A stretch of DNA of 59,804 bases, taken from the NCBI GenBank assembly GCA_964479405.1, contig CAYZMA010000001.1:1-59804 (forward strand), written 5' to 3'. The notes under the pieces were generated by a model. The model did no database searches and had not been told where the DNA came from. It worked only from the letters and a program-made list of their open reading frames with translations. This document shows, piece by piece, positions 51,850 through 59,804 of this stretch. The position numbers and the translations under genes are program-made. Numbering within the stretch: the stretch's first letter is position 1; each line of letters begins with the position of its first letter. This DNA is from JAMCZU01 sp964479405 (lineage in GTDB: Bacteria > Patescibacteriota > UBA1384 > UBA12157 > JAENIV01).

Positions 51850-54024
51850 TTGGCAGTAGCCGTTAAAAAACAACTAATTGATGTTCTGCTTCAGCAAGGA
51901 AAGATAAAAAACGAAACCGCTCAAAGTTTTCGTCATCTTTCCAATTTTGAGGTAGAAAATAAATTAATAACCGAAAATATGCTGGAGCCAACCGATATTG
52001 CTCGCGCTTATGCCGGACTTTACAATTTACCTTTTGTTAGTTTAGCTAATCGTCAAATTTCCAAAGAAACTTTAGAGTTAATTCCCGAAGGTCTTACTCG
52101 GCAGTACAATATTATTGCTTACGAGATTCAAAAAGAGCCGGTAAAAACTGTCCGGATTGCCATTGCCAAGCCAGCCAAATTAGCTGGTAATTTACAAGAG
52201 ACAATCGCCACCTTAGAAAAAGGAAAAGGTTTCAAAATTGAATTAGCAATCACAACACTGGCCGATTTTTTGACGGCTGTTTCTCAATATCAGGCATCAA
52301 CTCCTCCAGTTGAAAAAGTTAATTTTAAAACTTTAAATTTAGATCAAATCACTATTCCTTATGAAGTTATAACCAAATTTCCGGAAAATATTGCTTTAAA
52401 ATATCAAATGGTTGTCTTTTCAGCACCTCATTCGTCTTTTATCAAAGTAGCTGTTGCTGATCCAGATAGCAAAAAAGTCCGTGAAATTTTAGATTTTGTC
52501 AAAACTAAAAACAATATTGCCATTGAAGAATATCGGGTTACACCGGCAGAAATTGAGCGGGCAATCCGTTTTTATCATCCGGAAAAATTACCTCCAAAAC
52601 CGGTAACTGTTTCACCACCTCCACCTCCCCAGAAACAAGAAGAGCATAAAGTGGAAGAAAAGAAAGAAGAAAAGAAAGAAGAGCCAACGGCTCCTCTGCC
52701 ACCAGAAAAAGAAAAAGAAAAAGAAAAAGTGACTGAAGCGGTGCCGGAAATTAGTGGATCAATGAGCGCTCAACTGGTTATACCGGTTGAAAATGATCTG
52801 GACAAATTTGTCGGCAAACCAATTAAAGAAGTTTCCGACTTGCAAGCAGTGGTGGAAACCGGCAATGTCCCCAAAATTGTCGCCGCCTCGGTTATTTTAG
52901 CTGTCTCTAAAAAAGCTTCCGACATTCACATTGAAGCGGCTGAAAAAAATGTTAGAATTCGTTTTCGGGTTGATGGCCTTTTAAAAGATATTGTCAGACT
53001 GCCTCTGGAAGTCCAACCGGCAGTTGTTTCTCGGGTTAAAATTTTATCTAAATTAAAAATTGACGAAAGTCGTATTCCCCAAGACGGTCGGTTTGATTGT
53101 ATTGCCATGGGCCATGCGGTGGACCTTCGTATTTCCACTTTGCCCACTGTTCACGGCGAAAAAATTGCTATGCGGCTTTTGGACAAATCAGCCCATCTTT
53201 ATACTTTGGAAGAATTAGGTCTGGTGGACCGAAATTTAAAAGTTCTGTTAGAAAATATGAACAAACCTTATGGATTAATTCTTTCAACCGGGCCAACCGG
53301 TTCTGGTAAAACTACTACTTTATATGCAGTTTTAACTAGAATTTCCAATGCTTCAGTCAATATTGTTACTTTGGAGGATCCGGTTGAATACGAAATGGCG
53401 GGTGTTAACCAATGCCAAATTCGGCCAAAAATTGGTTTTACTTTTGCCAATGGTCTTCGGTCAATTCTACGTCAAGACCCTAATATTATTATGGTAGGGG
53501 AGATTCGAGACTCAGAAACTGCTTCCTTAGCCACTCAAGCCGCTTTAACTGGTCATTTGGTCCTTTCAACTCTCCACACCAACGATGCTTCCGGCACTTT
53601 GCCCAGATTGGCTGATATGGGGGTTGAACCATTTTTTATTACTTCGCTTATCAATGCCATTATTGGTCAAAGATTGGTCAGAAAACTTTGTCCCAAATGT
53701 AAAAGGCAAGCCCATATTCCGGCGCCGATTGCTAAAGAAATTGAAGCCGAGCTTGAAAAGTTTAATTTACCCAAACCTTATCAATTTTTTGAAGGCGCGG
53801 GTTGCGATGAGTGCGAATTGGGTTATAAGGGCAGAATTGGTATTTTTGAAGTTTTGACTATGTCGCATGAGCTTGAAAATTTAATTTTAGAGCGAAAACC
53901 GGCATCAGATATTAAAAGAGCGGCAATTAAAGAGGGGATGATCACCATGAAACAAGATGGTTTAGTAAAGGCTTTAAAGGGTTTAACTACTGTTAATGAA
54001 GTGATGAGAGTGATAACGGTATAA
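51850..54024 (+). CDS. pilB: Type IV pilus assembly ATPase PilB
   Basis: Hexameric ATPase that drives pilus extension. N-terminal MshEN-type domains (about 20-110 and a second about 160-235), a Pro/Lys/Glu-rich linker (about 255-300), then the GspE core with Walker A STGPTGSGKTTT (about 477-488), Asp box (ILRQDPNIIMVGEIRD), HTNDA and a zinc ribbon with CPKCKRQ and CDECELGYKGR. 724 residues. TTG start after GGGAG. Confidence 0.95.
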   Translation: MAVAVKKQLIDVLLQQGKIKNETAQSFRHLSNFEVENKLITENMLEPTDIARAYAGLYNLPFVSLANRQISKETLELIPEGLTRQYNIIAYEIQKEPVKTVRIAIAKPAKLAGNLQETIATLEKGKGFKIELAITTLADFLTAVSQYQASTPPVEKVNFKTLNLDQITIPYEVITKFPENIALKYQMVVFSAPHSSFIKVAVADPDSKKVREILDFVKTKNNIAIEEYRVTPAEIERAIRFYHPEKLPPKPVTVSPPPPPQKQEEHKVEEKKEEKKEEPTAPLPPEKEKEKEKVTEAVPEISGSMSAQLVIPVENDLDKFVGKPIKEVSDLQAVVETGNVPKIVAASVILAVSKKASDIHIEAAEKNVRIRFRVDGLLKDIVRLPLEVQPAVVSRVKILSKLKIDESRIPQDGRFDCIAMGHAVDLRISTLPTVHGEKIAMRLLDKSAHLYTLEELGLVDRNLKVLLENMNKPYGLILSTGPTGSGKTTTLYAVLTRISNASVNIVTLEDPVEYEMAGVNQCQIRPKIGFTFANGLRSILRQDPNIIMVGEIRDSETASLATQAALTGHLVLSTLHTNDASGTLPRLADMGVEPFFITSLINAIIGQRLVRKLCPKCKRQAHIPAPIAKEIEAELEKFNLPKPYQFFEGAGCDECELGYKGRIGIFEVLTMSHELENLILERKPASDIKRAAIKEGMITMKQDGLVKALKGLTTVNEVMRVITV

Positions 54025-54049
54025 AATAATGCAAAATTAAGGAGGTATT

Positions 54050-55117
54050 ATGCAACAAACTTTAGATCCTGGGATGAAGAAACTTTTAGATGTGGCAATT
54101 GAACACAAAGCGTCCGATCTCCATTTGACCATCGGTGTTCCGCCAATTCTACGAATTGACGGCCGGCTTTCACCAGTGCCGGGCGAAGGTCCTTTAACAG
54201 CTGAAAGTGTTACACGGCTCATTCAATCTTTTATGACCCCGGAACAACTGGAGCACATAAAAACTCAAAAAGAACTTGATTTTTCCTTTGGCTATCACGA
54301 TACTCGTTTTAGAACCAATGTCTATTTTCAAAAAGGCAATTACGCCGCTTCCTTACGTTTCATTCCTAAATTGATTAAAAGTCTGACCGAATTAAATTTG
54401 CCTCCAATTTTGGAAAAATTCACTGTCCCAAGCCAGGGATTTTTAATTATCACCGGTCCAACTGGGCACGGCAAGTCAACCACACTGGCGGCAATGGTTG
54501 ATTCTATCAACGAGTCAAGAAGCGAACATATTGTTACCATTGAAGACCCGATTGAATATGTTTTTGAACATAAAAAATCAATTATTTCTCAAAGAGAAGT
54601 TGGTTCGGACACGAATTCTTTTTCGCATGCTCTTCGCTCTGCCCTTCGTGAGGACCCCAATGTTATTCTGATCGGCGAAATGCGCGATCTGGAAACTATT
54701 GACGCCGCTTTGACTTTGGCGGAAACGGGGCATTTAGTTTTTACCACTTTGCATACCAATTCAGCGGCGCAAACGGCCGATAGAATTATTAATGTTTTTC
54801 CGCCTCATCAACAACAGCAAGTCAGAATGCAATTAGCCAATGTCTTGTTGGGGGTTGTTTCTCAAAGACTTCTTCCTAAAACTTCCGGTGGCAGAACCGT
54901 TGCTTGCGAAATTATGATTGCCAATTCGGCTGTCAGATCGGTAATTAGAGAAGGAAAAACCCACCAACTGCCGAACATTATCCAAACTTCGGCATCAGAA
55001 GGGATGATTTCCATGGATAAAGTTTTAGCCGAATTAGTTTCTAAAGGTGAAATTACGATTGACAATGCTTTAGCTTGGGCCATGGATCCTAAAGCGTTTA
55101 AAATGATGGTGTATTAA
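54050..55117 (+). CDS. pilT: Pilus retraction ATPase PilT
   Basis: Retraction motor. KASDLHLTIGVPPILRIDG at the start, Walker A TGPTGHGKSTT (about 135), ALREDPNVILIGEMRDLETI and TLHTNSAAQTADRIINVFP (family HTNSA). 355 residues. AAGGAGGT before the ATG; 25 nt after pilB. Presence suggests retractable pili used for twitching, attachment or DNA uptake. Confidence 0.96.
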   Translation: MQQTLDPGMKKLLDVAIEHKASDLHLTIGVPPILRIDGRLSPVPGEGPLTAESVTRLIQSFMTPEQLEHIKTQKELDFSFGYHDTRFRTNVYFQKGNYAASLRFIPKLIKSLTELNLPPILEKFTVPSQGFLIITGPTGHGKSTTLAAMVDSINESRSEHIVTIEDPIEYVFEHKKSIISQREVGSDTNSFSHALRSALREDPNVILIGEMRDLETIDAALTLAETGHLVFTTLHTNSAAQTADRIINVFPPHQQQQVRMQLANVLLGVVSQRLLPKTSGGRTVACEIMIANSAVRSVIREGKTHQLPNIIQTSASEGMISMDKVLAELVSKGEITIDNALAWAMDPKAFKMMVY

Positions 55118-55293
55118 AAAATGACCAATTTCTAATTAACCTAATTTCTAAATAAATTCTAATTCATAAAATCCCAAATTTTTAGTCATTAGGTAATTAG
55201 ACATTATTTAGGTTAATTAGTATAATTAGAATAATTAGAAATTTATTTTATATTGTGTTATTATTAAACTAAGCAATAATTTAAGGAGGATTT
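55118..55293. repeat. AT-rich inverted repeat ahead of pilin 1
   Basis: CTAATTAACCTAATT (about 55131) and the inverse GGTTAATTAG (about 55211) with related TCTAATT units form a long imperfect hairpin. A related copy lies at 57160-57300 before pilin 2. Confidence 0.65.
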
Positions 55294-56055
55294 ATGACAA
55301 AAACTATTCGCAGGGGTTTTACTCTTATTGAACTTTTGGTCGTCATCGCCATCATTGGTATTTTAGCGGCAATGATCTTGGTTGCCTTAGGTAGCGCTCG
55401 TCAAAAGGCAAGGGCGGCTTCCGGCAAAGCTTCACTTTCCAGCGTCGCCGGCGCTTTAACTTTGTGCTTAAACGATGGGGGATTAGTCCAAATTCCTACT
55501 GGAGCAACAAGCTTTCCTCAATTGGGAACAGAAGGTGGCTCTATCTGTAGAAAAAATCTGGTGGATGGGACTGAAAGATATCCTAAATTACCTATTGGTA
55601 ATCCTGGTTGGGTTTGGACCGGGTTAGAAGGTGCAAATAATAGTGATTCCGTTGTTATTACGGCTTCGTGTTCAGATACATTCTGCGGGTCAAATATTTT
55701 TTCCTCTACTAAAGTTAGTGGTTCTACTTTTTCGTCTACTCAATCGTCTGCGCTATCTATGAATTATTTTTCACCAAATCGAAACATAAATAATGCTCCC
55801 GGTGGTAATGTTTCTCCAGTAACTTTTATTCTTAAGTTTAATACTACTCCTAATACACCACCGACCTGTCCAGCTAGTATTGGTAGTACTCCATTACCCA
55901 CGGTTACATTTTCTAAAGATCCTATGACGCCTACTTATACTTGTAGCTACGCTGCTGATTTTACTACTGTTCCTGATGGTGACTATACTGTTACAATGTC
56001 TGGCTCAACTGCTTCTTCAACTGCTTCCTATTCGTGGAATTTACATATTCAATAA
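55294..56055 (+). CDS. Type IV major-type pilin (prepilin)
   Basis: Leader MTKTIRRG, cleavage before FTLIELLVVIAIIGILAAMI, the class III signal with Glu5. The first 30 mature residues form the N-terminal helix, followed by a Ser/Thr/Gly-rich globular part with paired cysteines. 253 residues, long for a CPR pilin. AAGGAGG precedes the ATG. Confidence 0.93.
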   Translation: MTKTIRRGFTLIELLVVIAIIGILAAMILVALGSARQKARAASGKASLSSVAGALTLCLNDGGLVQIPTGATSFPQLGTEGGSICRKNLVDGTERYPKLPIGNPGWVWTGLEGANNSDSVVITASCSDTFCGSNIFSSTKVSGSTFSSTQSSALSMNYFSPNRNINNAPGGNVSPVTFILKFNTTPNTPPTCPASIGSTPLPTVTFSKDPMTPTYTCSYAADFTTVPDGDYTVTMSGSTASSTASYSWNLHIQ

Positions 56056-56081
56056 AACTAATCAAATCACAAGGAGAGGGA

Positions 56082-57149
56082 TTGAAAAATATTAACATTA
56101 CAATTTTTACAAAGGTTAAAAATAAAGAAAAAGTTTTCTTTACTCGTCAACTAGCCGTCATGATCTCGGCTGGGCTGGCTTTAGACAACTGTATCCGTTT
56201 GCTACGAATGCAGACCAAAAATCCGGTTTTTCAGAAAATTTTAGACAAAATTTATCAAGACATCTTGGCTGGCAAAACTCTCTCGGAATCTTTGGCGCAA
56301 TTTCCAAAAACTTTTGACAACTTTTTTGTTGCCGTTGTTCGCTCCGGTGAAACTTTAGGCAAACTTGATATGGTCCTAAACCATTTAGCCGAACAAATGG
56401 AGCTTTTTCAAAGTTTTTCCAGCAAAATAAAATCCGCTTTAGCTTATCCAATCTTTATTATTGTGGCGATGGTGGCAACGGTAGTGGTGATGATGGTCAA
56501 AGTTGTCCCGACTCTGAAGACTGTTTTTGCCGATGCCGGCGCCGAATTGCCATTTGCTACCCGGGTAGTAATGGCTTCTTCTGACTTTCTGGTTCTCTAT
56601 TGGTGGTTGCTTTTAATTATTTTGGTAGTTTTAAGTATGGGTATTTACTTATTTTTTCGTTATGTTGAGAAAGGTCGTCTTTGGTGGGACACCATTAGAC
56701 TTAAAACTCCTCTTGTTAATTTTGTTTCCTACGATGTCTATATGGCTCGTTTTTCCCGCACCATGGGCATGCTCATTCAATCCGGCGTGCCGGTTATTGA
56801 GTCCATCAGAATTACCATGGCGGTAATGAACAACCGTATTTACACAAAAATCTTGAAAAATGTTATACTGCAAGTAGAGCGGGGAATTCCCATGTCTGTG
56901 CCTCTGGAAAAGGAAAAAGATTTTACCATCTTGACCACTCAGATGATTATGATTGGCGAGCAAACCGGCAAACTGGAAATGCTTCTTAACAAAGTCGCCG
57001 AGTATTATGAACAAGAAACCGATATTAAAATTAAAACCATCGCCAGCCTTATAGAGCCTGTCACAATCGTCATAATCGGTATCGGCGTTGGCTTTATTCT
57101 GTATTCCATTCTGTATCCAATCTACAGTTTGACGAGTGTTATTAAATAG
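56082..57149 (+). CDS. pilC: Type IV pilus inner-membrane platform protein PilC
   Basis: Two GspF repeats: FFTRQLAVMISAGLALDNCIRLL with helix pair, then MARFSRTMGMLIQSGVPVIESIRI. Three membrane helices at about 140-165, 190-210 and 325-350. TTG 56082 is preferred because AAGGAGAGGG lies 5 nt before it; the 16 upstream codons overlap the pilin gene. 355 residues. Confidence 0.93.
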   Translation: MKNINITIFTKVKNKEKVFFTRQLAVMISAGLALDNCIRLLRMQTKNPVFQKILDKIYQDILAGKTLSESLAQFPKTFDNFFVAVVRSGETLGKLDMVLNHLAEQMELFQSFSSKIKSALAYPIFIIVAMVATVVVMMVKVVPTLKTVFADAGAELPFATRVVMASSDFLVLYWWLLLIILVVLSMGIYLFFRYVEKGRLWWDTIRLKTPLVNFVSYDVYMARFSRTMGMLIQSGVPVIESIRITMAVMNNRIYTKILKNVILQVERGIPMSVPLEKEKDFTILTTQMIMIGEQTGKLEMLLNKVAEYYEQETDIKIKTIASLIEPVTIVIIGIGVGFILYSILYPIYSLTSVIK

Positions 57150-57392
57150 CAAAGCTATTTGAAAATTTCTAATTATACTAATTAACCTAATTTCTAATTA
57201 AGCACCAATTAAGAAAAATCCTAAAAATTAGTCATTAGAAGTTTAGACATTATTTAGATCAATTAGAGTAATTAGGATAATTAGGTTAATTTAAAAAATT
57301 ACTTCGTAATTTTGATAGGATTAGTCTTTCTTCCGTTCACGCGGAAGCGGTCGATCTAATCTAGAAATAATTATTTAAAAAAGGAGATTTTT
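57150..57392. repeat. AT-rich inverted repeats between pilC and pilin 2
   Basis: 57170-57300 repeats TCTAATTATACTAATTAACC type units and their inverse, as before pilin 1. 57330-57350 adds TTCCGTTCACGCGGAA. No gene. Confidence 0.6.
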
Positions 57393-57860
57393 ATGCGAAA
57401 TGAAATGAAGTCCACCGTAGCTTTACGCGAAGGTGGAAGAATGAAAAAAGGTTTCACCCTTATTGAGCTTTTGGTCGTCATCGCCATCATCGGTATTTTG
57501 GCAGCAATGATTTTGGTAGCCTTAGGTAGCGCGAGAATAAAAGCTCGTGACGCAGCTTTTAAGGGGTCAGTATCATCTGTCTCAGCGGGGTTTGCGATGT
57601 GTCTAGACGAAGATACCCCTTCAGTAAGCGTTCCAACGGCGGCAATTGGAGGCACTGCGATTTGTTCTACCCAAACCACTCTTTACCCAACATCAACATC
57701 AGCATCTATATGGTCATGGGCAACAACAGTTTGGGGTACTGCTGGTAATCCTGGGTCAGCCACTAATCCAAAAGTTATCGCAACCTGTCAAACAGGTCAG
57801 TGTGTTTCGGGGACCACACGGGTTGCAACTTGTGATTCGTCTGGATGTACCTTCCTGTAA
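57393..57860 (+). CDS. Second type IV pilin with repeat-encoded leader
   Basis: Mature start FTLIELLVVIAIIGILAAMILVALGSAR is near identical to pilin 1. From ATG 57393 (AAGGAG upstream) the leader is 20 residues; from ATG 57441 it is about 4. TCCACC (57411-57416) and GGTGGA (57432-57437) inside the leader form a palindromic repeat encoding STVALREGG. 155 residues with four cysteines in the C-terminal part. Confidence 0.9.
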   Translation: MRNEMKSTVALREGGRMKKGFTLIELLVVIAIIGILAAMILVALGSARIKARDAAFKGSVSSVSAGFAMCLDEDTPSVSVPTAAIGGTAICSTQTTLYPTSTSASIWSWATTVWGTAGNPGSATNPKVIATCQTGQCVSGTTRVATCDSSGCTFL

Positions 57861-58064
57861 TTTCAAGCAGATCACCTCTCGTGGAATTTTCAGTTCTGTA
57901 TGTTTGGATGGTTGACAAAGTGGCTGTGGCGTACGCCCCGCTTTGTCTAAGGTATCTCTGGTATCTCTAATTATCCATTCATCTATTCTTCTATTCATCA
58001 GATTCCGAGGGGTGATTCCTTGAGGAAAATTGATTAAATTATCAAAATGAGGTATAATTAAGAT
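57861..58064. repeat. Dispersed repeat and AbiE promoter
   Basis: TCAAGCAGATCACCTCTC (57863-57880) and GAGGGGTGATTCCTTGA (58007-58023) bracket an insert with CAAAGTGG/CCGCTTTG. The same ends recur closer together at 59047-59101. TTGATT (58030-58035), N17, TATAAT (58053-58058) is a promoter 6 nt from the next ATG. Confidence 0.6.
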
Positions 58065-58343
58065 ATGAATACATTACCCGTATCATTAAAACCAATGTTT
58101 TGGTCTTATGATTTTACTAAATTGAATTCCGATAAGGACAAGCAAAGAATTATTATAAATATTATAAATTATGGCAAGTGGAAAGATTGGCAATGGCTGG
58201 TTGATTGTTATGGAAAAGATGAAGTCAAGAAAAACATAGAAACAATCCAAGCTACCGAATTCCGGCCGGAAGCATTAAAACTAATTTCCCTTTTGCTTGA
58301 CATTAGGAAATTTAATTATGCACTTAGAGGTTCTGGGCGATAA
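58065..58343 (+). CDS. Probable antitoxin partner of AbiEii (DUF6922-like)
   Basis: 92 residues: PMFWSYDF...D..K....II..IINYGKWKDWQWLVDCYGKDEVKKNI, the pattern of short proteins found before AbiEii/AbiGii nucleotidyltransferases. Ends with the toxin start (26 nt overlap). TATAAT is 6 nt upstream, so leaderless. Role as antitoxin is inferred from context. Confidence 0.75.
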   Translation: MNTLPVSLKPMFWSYDFTKLNSDKDKQRIIINIINYGKWKDWQWLVDCYGKDEVKKNIETIQATEFRPEALKLISLLLDIRKFNYALRGSGR

Positions 58344-58938
58344 AGCCAAAGAAATTTTTAAAAAACTGAAACATTTTCCGAATTTCTATTTAGTTGGAGG
58401 TACTGCTTTAGCGCTACAAATAGGTCATCGTATTTCAGTTGATTTTGATTTATTTAATAGTGAAAATATTCCAAGGAGTTTGTATCTCAAAGTAGAGAAA
58501 ATTTTTAAAGAAAATAAAATTGATATTATTGTTAATAATGCTGAAAATTTAACAATTTTAGTTGATGGTGTACAATTAACTTTTTTCAATTATCCATTTG
58601 AGGTAATTTCACCATTTATTATTTTCCAAGATGTGAAAATTTTACCGGTTGTGGAGCTTGGAGCTTTAAAAGTGTACGCTTTAGGTCGCCGGGCAACTTT
58701 TAAAGACTATGTTGATTTGTATTATATTTTAAATAAAAAACTAGTTTCTTTAGTTGAAATCACTGACTTAGCAGAAAGGAAATATAAAGATAAATTTGAT
58801 AAGCGTCTTTTTTTAGAGCAACTAATTTATTTAGAAGATATTAAAGACACTGAAATTAAATTTTTAGGAAGTACAATCACTAAAAAAGAAATGATAGAAT
58901 TTTTTACTGGGTTGGTAAAAGAAGTAAAGTTGTACTAA
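58318..58938 (+). CDS. AbiEii-type nucleotidyltransferase toxin
   Basis: 206 residues from ATG 58318. FYLVGGTALALQIGHRISVDFDLF is the nucleotidyltransferase core (GG and DFD), followed by LPVVELGALKVYALGRRATFKDYVDLYYIL (K.a...R...KD..DL), the family ends. Such toxins can block tRNA or protein synthesis and act in abortive phage infection. Overlaps the upstream gene. Confidence 0.85.
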   Translation: MHLEVLGDKAKEIFKKLKHFPNFYLVGGTALALQIGHRISVDFDLFNSENIPRSLYLKVEKIFKENKIDIIVNNAENLTILVDGVQLTFFNYPFEVISPFIIFQDVKILPVVELGALKVYALGRRATFKDYVDLYYILNKKLVSLVEITDLAERKYKDKFDKRLFLEQLIYLEDIKDTEIKFLGSTITKKEMIEFFTGLVKEVKLY

Positions 58939-59239
58939 AATTAAAAAATTTCAAAAAGAAAACTTCAAGCAATCTGACACGAATGTCATTGCGAGCTCCG
59001 CCAGCTGGCGGAGAAGCAATCTTTCGTCCTGTAGACGGAAAACTTCAAGCAGATCACCTCTCTACACTAATGGCATATGCCTAGAGGGGTGATCCCTTGA
59101 TTATTTTTCTCTTATTTACTTGTCATTGCGAGTGTCAGCGAAGCAATCTTTCTAATAGATTGCCACGGCTACCCAGCCTCGCAATGACAAACCCCTCTAA
59201 CCATCTACATCCCACTTCCAAGGTGGGCTTTTCTGCAGG
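58939..59239. repeat. Dispersed repeat block
   Basis: Contains GTCATTGCGAG ... GAAGCAATCT twice (58985 and about 59131) and the inverse GATTGCC ... TCGCAATGAC (59159-59188), a palindrome CTCCGCCAGCTGGCGGAG (58996-59013), the TCAAGCAGATCACC/GGTGATCCCTTGA pair (59047-59101) and CCCACTT/AGGTGGG near 59209-59225. No gene. Confidence 0.75.
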
Positions 59240-59470
59240 TTAATTTCTTAAGAGTTCTATGAGTTCTTGATTGGTAATTCCCACCTTTTTTAAAATATTA
59301 TTTAAAGTTCCGGGACGAATAATTTTATGGTTTGGAATAATAATAGTTTGTTTTATGGGTGATAATTTCCTTAGTTTAATATGGCTACCTTTTTGACTAA
59401 TAAAAATAAATCCTCGTTTATTAAGGAATTTAATGAGGTCTTTAGCTGATACGCGAGGTATTTTAGTCAT
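59240..59470 (-). CDS. hicA: HicA toxin
   Basis: 76 residues with the full HicA pattern: SAKDLIKFLNKRGFIFISQKGSHIKL (catalytic His in GSH), IIPNHKIIRPGTLNNILKKVGI. mRNA interferase. Follows hicB 9 nt later. Confidence 0.93.
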   Translation of the reverse strand: MTKIPRVSAKDLIKFLNKRGFIFISQKGSHIKLRKLSPIKQTIIIPNHKIIRPGTLNNILKKVGITNQELIELLRN

Positions 59471-59479
59471 TAAAATCTT

Positions 59480-59695
59480 TCATTTTCTTACTTCCATAGG
59501 AACAAAAAATTCTTTTACTGATTCATTAGGTAAATCCTCGTCTTCTAAATACAATTCAACGGCTTCATGAATGTTTTTTGAAGCTTCTTCAAAATTATCA
59601 CCTTGAGAGAAACAACCGGGAAGAGATGGCACAGAAACTGAATATCCGCCATCTTGCTCTTGTTCAAAGAGAACCGCTAAATTTTTGACTTTCAT
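59480..59695 (-). CDS. hicB: HicB antitoxin
   Basis: About 71 residues from ATG 59695, which has GGAGA upstream; a longer in-frame start at 59728 would lie before the -10 box. VLFEQEQDGGYSVSVPSLPGCFSQGDNFEEASKNIHEAVELYLE is the classical HicB fold. No C-terminal DNA-binding domain. Confidence 0.93.
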   Translation of the reverse strand: MKVKNLAVLFEQEQDGGYSVSVPSLPGCFSQGDNFEEASKNIHEAVELYLEDEDLPNESVKEFFVPMEVRK

Positions 59696-59716
59696 ATTTT
59701 TCTCCAATCTATCTCT

Positions 59717-59744
59717 ATTATATTCCAAAATTAATAAATGTCAA
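59717..59744 (-). promoter_or_regulatory. Promoter of hicBA
   Basis: Minus-strand TTGACA (59744-59739), 16-nt spacer, TATAAT (59722-59717). Confidence 0.8.
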
Positions 59745-59804
59745 AACTCAGTCTGAGGCCGTTGAATAATAAGGCATTTTATTTGTCCTGATGACAAGGT
59801 ATAA

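Noticed and set aside
56649..57152. Minus-strand 167-codon ORF opposite pilC
   Set aside because: His/Asn-rich antisense frame of a clear pilC gene.

Overview
The window looks like a chromosomal segment of a Candidate Phyla Radiation (Patescibacteria) bacterium using the standard bacterial code (TGA, TAA and TAG all act as stops). This placement is inferred from an AT-rich genome, tightly packed and often overlapping genes, many -10 boxes lying only 6-10 nt from the start codon, one simple type IV pilus locus, many small palindromic intergenic repeats, and housekeeping proteins that look shortened or altered (a MurF-like ligase without its N-terminal domain, a short HolB, an ArgS without the HIGH histidines). 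I could not test it by phylogeny.

Layout. (1) 1-27.9 kb is a division and cell wall (dcw) cluster: mraZ, rsmH, ftsL, ftsI, [insert], murF-like, mraY, [giant surface metalloprotease], pgeF, murD, ftsW, murG, [deoxyribosyltransferase-like], [PMT mannosyltransferase], murC, murB, ftsQ, [RhuM]. The place normally held by murE is taken by a GHMP-kinase-like gene, an IS30-family element (5777-6839) and an unrecognised three-gene cassette (6947-10323) ending in two strong terminators. ftsA and ftsZ do not follow ftsQ. (2) 28-36.6 kb holds recJ, a YdjM-like membrane hydrolase, radA, a PIN-TRAM protein, a class A PBP and tyrS. (3) 36.6-45.6 kb holds a small membrane-protein gene broken by an in-frame amber codon, a PaaX/Cas2-like regulator flanked by copies of a CGCGATCGCG palindrome, argS, a lone purD, a membrane HELSH protease, a degenerate PP2C-like/propeller protein, and an IS200/RAYT-type transposase with REP-like repeats beside a GrpB-family gene. 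(4) 45.5-49.6 kb holds five tRNA genes (Pro, Tyr, Thr, Thr, Trp), rpmB, rpmG, an M50 protease, holB, ricT and a TPR protein. (5) 49.6-51.5 kb is a toxin-antitoxin island (HicBA-like, coiled-coil protein, RHH/PIN pair with a perfect operator). (6) 51.8-57.9 kb is the pilus operon pilB-pilT-pilin-pilC-pilin. (7) 58.0-59.8 kb holds an AbiEii-type pair and a second HicAB pair among dispersed repeats.

Themes. The dcw genes make and flip cell wall precursors and build the septum; the mraZ promoter carries TGG repeats at 10-nt spacing (a likely MraZ operator) and perfect DnaA boxes. The most unusual items are the unrecognised cassette with a small cationic overlapping ORF, the surface zincin embedded among mur genes, the three-copy palindrome associated with the PaaX/Cas2-like gene, and a set of small palindromes that have entered coding sequence (tyrS, a pilin leader, the end of a protease gene) and split a tRNA copy.
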